Positions 7,013-8,587 of a stretch of 8,587 bases of DNA are shown one piece after another. Position 1 is the stretch's first letter; every line of letters starts with the position of its first letter. The notes below the pieces were generated by a model, which was not told where the DNA came from, made no database searches, and saw only the letters and a program-made list of their open reading frames with translations. The stretch lies in NCBI GenBank assembly GCA_903953455.1, contig CAJBJW010000278.1:1-8587 (forward strand), given 5' to 3'. The position numbers were made by a program, and so were the translations under genes. The DNA is from an uncultured Pseudomonadota bacterium. Lineage in GTDB: Bacteria > Pseudomonadota > Gammaproteobacteria > Methylococcales > Methylomonadaceae.

Positions 7013-7419
7013 AAAATGCTTTTGTAATGTCTGTGCGTGTATATTATGAAGATACAGATGCCGGTGGTGTTGTTTATCATGCTAATTATTTAAATTTCTT
7101 TGAACGTGCCCGGACAGAAATGTTGCGCGAATTAGGATTTGAACAAGATCAATTGCGCGACGACTACGGCATCATTTTTGCAGTACGTGCTATGCAAATT
7201 GACTATTTACGTCCCGCAAGATTTAATGATTTACTGCATGTTAGTGCAGCAATTGTAGAATTAAAAAAAGCCAGTTTAGTGTTTGAACAAACAATTAAAA
7301 ATGGTGATGTGAACCTTTGTACTTGTCACTGTCGAGTTGCATGTATTGATGCAATTAAAATGCAACCGACAGCTATTCCCGATTTCTTATTGAAGCAATT
7401 TTTGATTATTAAACCATGA
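7009..7419 (+). CDS. ybgC: Acyl-CoA thioesterase YbgC of the Tol-Pal gene cluster (hotdog fold)
   Basis: YbgC is a small cytosolic 4-hydroxybenzoyl-CoA-thioesterase-type hotdog enzyme that heads the tol-pal cluster in many Gammaproteobacteria. The 136-residue protein carries the family signature YYEDTDAGGVVYHANYL (12-28), with catalytic D17 and neighbouring H24, one position earlier than D18 and H25 of E. coli. FFERARTEMLRELG (30-43) is also typical. Its physiological acyl-CoA substrate is not settled for the family, and a link to phospholipid metabolism has been proposed. The ATG at 7009 overlaps the ruvB stop. A second Met at residue 7 (7027) is a possible shorter start but leaves the signature intact. 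A cluster of three cysteines (CTCHC, about 104-108) near the C-terminal part is unusual-looking but may be neutral. The stop overlaps tolQ as ATGA. Confidence 0.93.
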   Translation: MKNAFVMSVRVYYEDTDAGGVVYHANYLNFFERARTEMLRELGFEQDQLRDDYGIIFAVRAMQIDYLRPARFNDLLHVSAAIVELKKASLVFEQTIKNGDVNLCTCHCRVACIDAIKMQPTAIPDFLLKQFLIIKP

Positions 7420-8093
7420 ATACTGATTTATCTATTTTCCATTTAGTAACTGAAGCGAGTTTTGTGGTGCAATTTGTGATGCTGATTTTATTTGTAGCAT
7501 CACTCGTATCATGGACTTTCATTTTTTCAAAACGTAAAGACCTTAATCGTGCGATTGAAATTACAGATGAATTTGAGGAACAATTTTGGTCTGGCGTTTC
7601 GTTGTCAGAATTGTATCGAAAATTAGCCGCAAAAGATTTTGAGCCTGAAGGTATTGAAAAGATCTTTTTAGCGGGATATAAAGAATTTTCTCGTATGCGC
7701 ATTAGCGGTAACGTTGAGCCTGCTGTTCAAGTAGAAAGTGCGCAGCGGGTTATGCGGATTGAATTATTGCGTGAACTTGATCGCCTTGATGAACATTTGG
7801 CATTTTTAGCAACGGTTGGATCAACGAGTCCTTATGTGGGTTTATTTGGCACGGTTTGGGGGATTATGAATTCGTTTATGGCGCTAGGAAATGTGAAACA
7901 GGCTACATTAGCACAGGTTGCGCCGGGGATTGCAGAAGCCCTGATTGCAACAGCTATCGGTTTATTTGCGGCGATTCCTGCGGTTGTTGCCTACAATCGA
8001 TTTTCAACGCGTCTCGATCGTTTAACTGGTCGTTACGAATTATTTGTTGAAGAATTTATTGTCCTTTTACAAAGACAGGCACATAGTAAATGA
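7416..8093 (+). CDS. tolQ: Tol-Pal system proton channel subunit TolQ
   Basis: TolQ is the multi-spanning inner-membrane component of the TolQ-TolR motor, which uses the proton gradient to drive TolA and so supports outer-membrane invagination at division. The 225-residue protein has the MotA/TolQ/ExbB layout. An N-terminal membrane helix (about 17-37) is followed by a large charged cytoplasmic loop (38-127) and then two further membrane helices. The first of these two has the conserved LATVGSTSPYVGLFGTVWGI (131-150) and the last GIAEALIATAIGLFAAIPAVVAYN (171-194). The conserved Thr residues of these two helices line the ion path in homologues. Length matches E. coli TolQ. ExbB is a close paralog, but ybgC before it and tolR/tolA after it decide for TolQ. 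The start overlaps the ybgC stop and the stop overlaps the tolR start, both as ATGA. Confidence 0.96.
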   Translation: MNTDLSIFHLVTEASFVVQFVMLILFVASLVSWTFIFSKRKDLNRAIEITDEFEEQFWSGVSLSELYRKLAAKDFEPEGIEKIFLAGYKEFSRMRISGNVEPAVQVESAQRVMRIELLRELDRLDEHLAFLATVGSTSPYVGLFGTVWGIMNSFMALGNVKQATLAQVAPGIAEALIATAIGLFAAIPAVVAYNRFSTRLDRLTGRYELFVEEFIVLLQRQAHSK

Positions 8094-8524
8094 ATGTAAG
8101 TAACAAAAAAGCTGGCCGTCGCCGTCCTATGGCTGAAATTAACGTCGTGCCATATATCGACGTCACGTTAGTGTTGCTCATTATTTTTATGATTACAACG
8201 CCTATGTTACAGTCTGGTGTTGAAGTCGATTTGCCTAGAGCACAAGCTGCAATGGTTGAGCAAAAAGATGATACACCGCCGCTTGTGATTTCTATTCAAC
8301 AAGGCGGTAATTATTTTATCAACAGCGGTAATGGTGAAGATGAAGCGATTTCAAAAGAAGCAATTTATCCGCGCGTGGAAATGATTTTAAAAAACAAACC
8401 TGAAACACAAGTCTTAATCAATGCAGATAAAAATATTGATTACGGTACGGTGGTAACGACGATGGCAGTTTTAAAACATGCCGGTGTGCCAAGTGTCAGT
8501 TTAATGACTAAATATGAAAATTAA
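8090..8524 (+). CDS. tolR: Tol-Pal system protein TolR (ExbD/TolR family)
   Basis: TolR is the single-pass partner of TolQ; its membrane aspartate is part of the proton path and its periplasmic domain interacts with peptidoglycan when the motor is active. The 144-residue protein starts with a short basic cytosolic end (KKAGRRR, 6-12), followed by the family motif AEINVVPYIDV (15-25) with the key D24, equivalent to D23 of E. coli. A transmembrane helix spans about 22-40, and a periplasmic domain (about 45-144) begins VDLPRA. The start overlaps the tolQ stop as ATGA. The next gene begins 8 bases after the stop. Position after tolQ excludes ExbD with good confidence. Confidence 0.96.
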   Translation: MNVSNKKAGRRRPMAEINVVPYIDVTLVLLIIFMITTPMLQSGVEVDLPRAQAAMVEQKDDTPPLVISIQQGGNYFINSGNGEDEAISKEAIYPRVEMILKNKPETQVLINADKNIDYGTVVTTMAVLKHAGVPSVSLMTKYEN

Positions 8525-8532
8525 CGGTTTCA

Positions 8533-8587
8533 ATGCGTAATCAAATATTTTCCAAGCCTTTTTTATGGGCACTAGCTTTTCTTTTAA
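8533..8587 (+). CDS. tolA: Start of TolA, cut by the window edge
   Basis: An ATG at 8533 opens a frame that stays open to the window end: 18 codons beginning MRNQIFSKPF and running into a hydrophobic stretch LWALAFLL. This fits the short cytosolic end and single N-terminal membrane anchor of TolA, the protein expected after tolR, which spans the periplasm and is pulled by TolQR. There are only 8 bases between the tolR stop and this ATG and no clear Shine-Dalgarno sequence. No TolA-specific motif lies within the visible part, so the name rests on position and general character. Confidence 0.6.
   Translation, partial: MRNQIFSKPFLWALAFLL

Noticed and set aside
7409..7702. Minus-strand open frame of 97 residues opposite tolQ
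   Set aside because: It lies fully across the well-supported tolQ gene, shows no recognisable motif and has no ribosome site that stands out.

Overview
The window comes from an AT-rich (roughly 40% GC) Gammaproteobacterium. The best evidence is the gene order yebC-ruvC-ruvA-ruvB-ybgC-tolQ-tolR-tolA, a classic gammaproteobacterial arrangement, and the catalytic residues of RuvC, RuvA and YbgC, which sit at or within one position of the E. coli numbering. I cannot name a genus from sequence alone. All recognisable genes lie on the + strand. I found no tRNA, rRNA, CRISPR array or intact mobile element.

Left edge (1-601): about 60 bases of distinctly GC-richer DNA (34 of 60 bases) with no recognisable gene. 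It abuts the C-terminal two thirds of a YdjM-type membrane-bound metal-dependent hydrolase. The hydrolase has lost its N-terminus and its reading frame carries a TGA, so it looks like a decayed remnant. A 106-base AT-rich spacer follows.

Middle (602-4153): a secreted L,D-transpeptidase (peptidoglycan cross-linking or lipoprotein anchoring), then serA (long form, with an intervening domain plus ACT domain) and a short serB overlapping serA by four bases. SerA and SerB supply the first and last steps of serine synthesis from 3-phosphoglycerate. A 104-base spacer with a small inverted repeat and a tentative promoter separates this group from the next.

Right (4154-8587): a tightly packed run of yebC, the complete Holliday-junction machinery (ruvC, ruvA, ruvB), and the Tol-Pal envelope genes (ybgC, tolQ, tolR and the first codons of tolA). 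Every junction from yebC to tolR overlaps by 1 or 4 bases, which suggests one polycistronic unit with translational coupling. RuvAB migrates junctions and RuvC cuts them. TolQ and TolR form the inner-membrane proton-driven motor that energises TolA during envelope constriction.

The window is mainly conserved housekeeping DNA. I see no convincing novel system. The most notable points are the truncated hydrolase next to a composition break, the long basic tail of the L,D-transpeptidase, and the long-form SerA paired with an ACT-less SerB.
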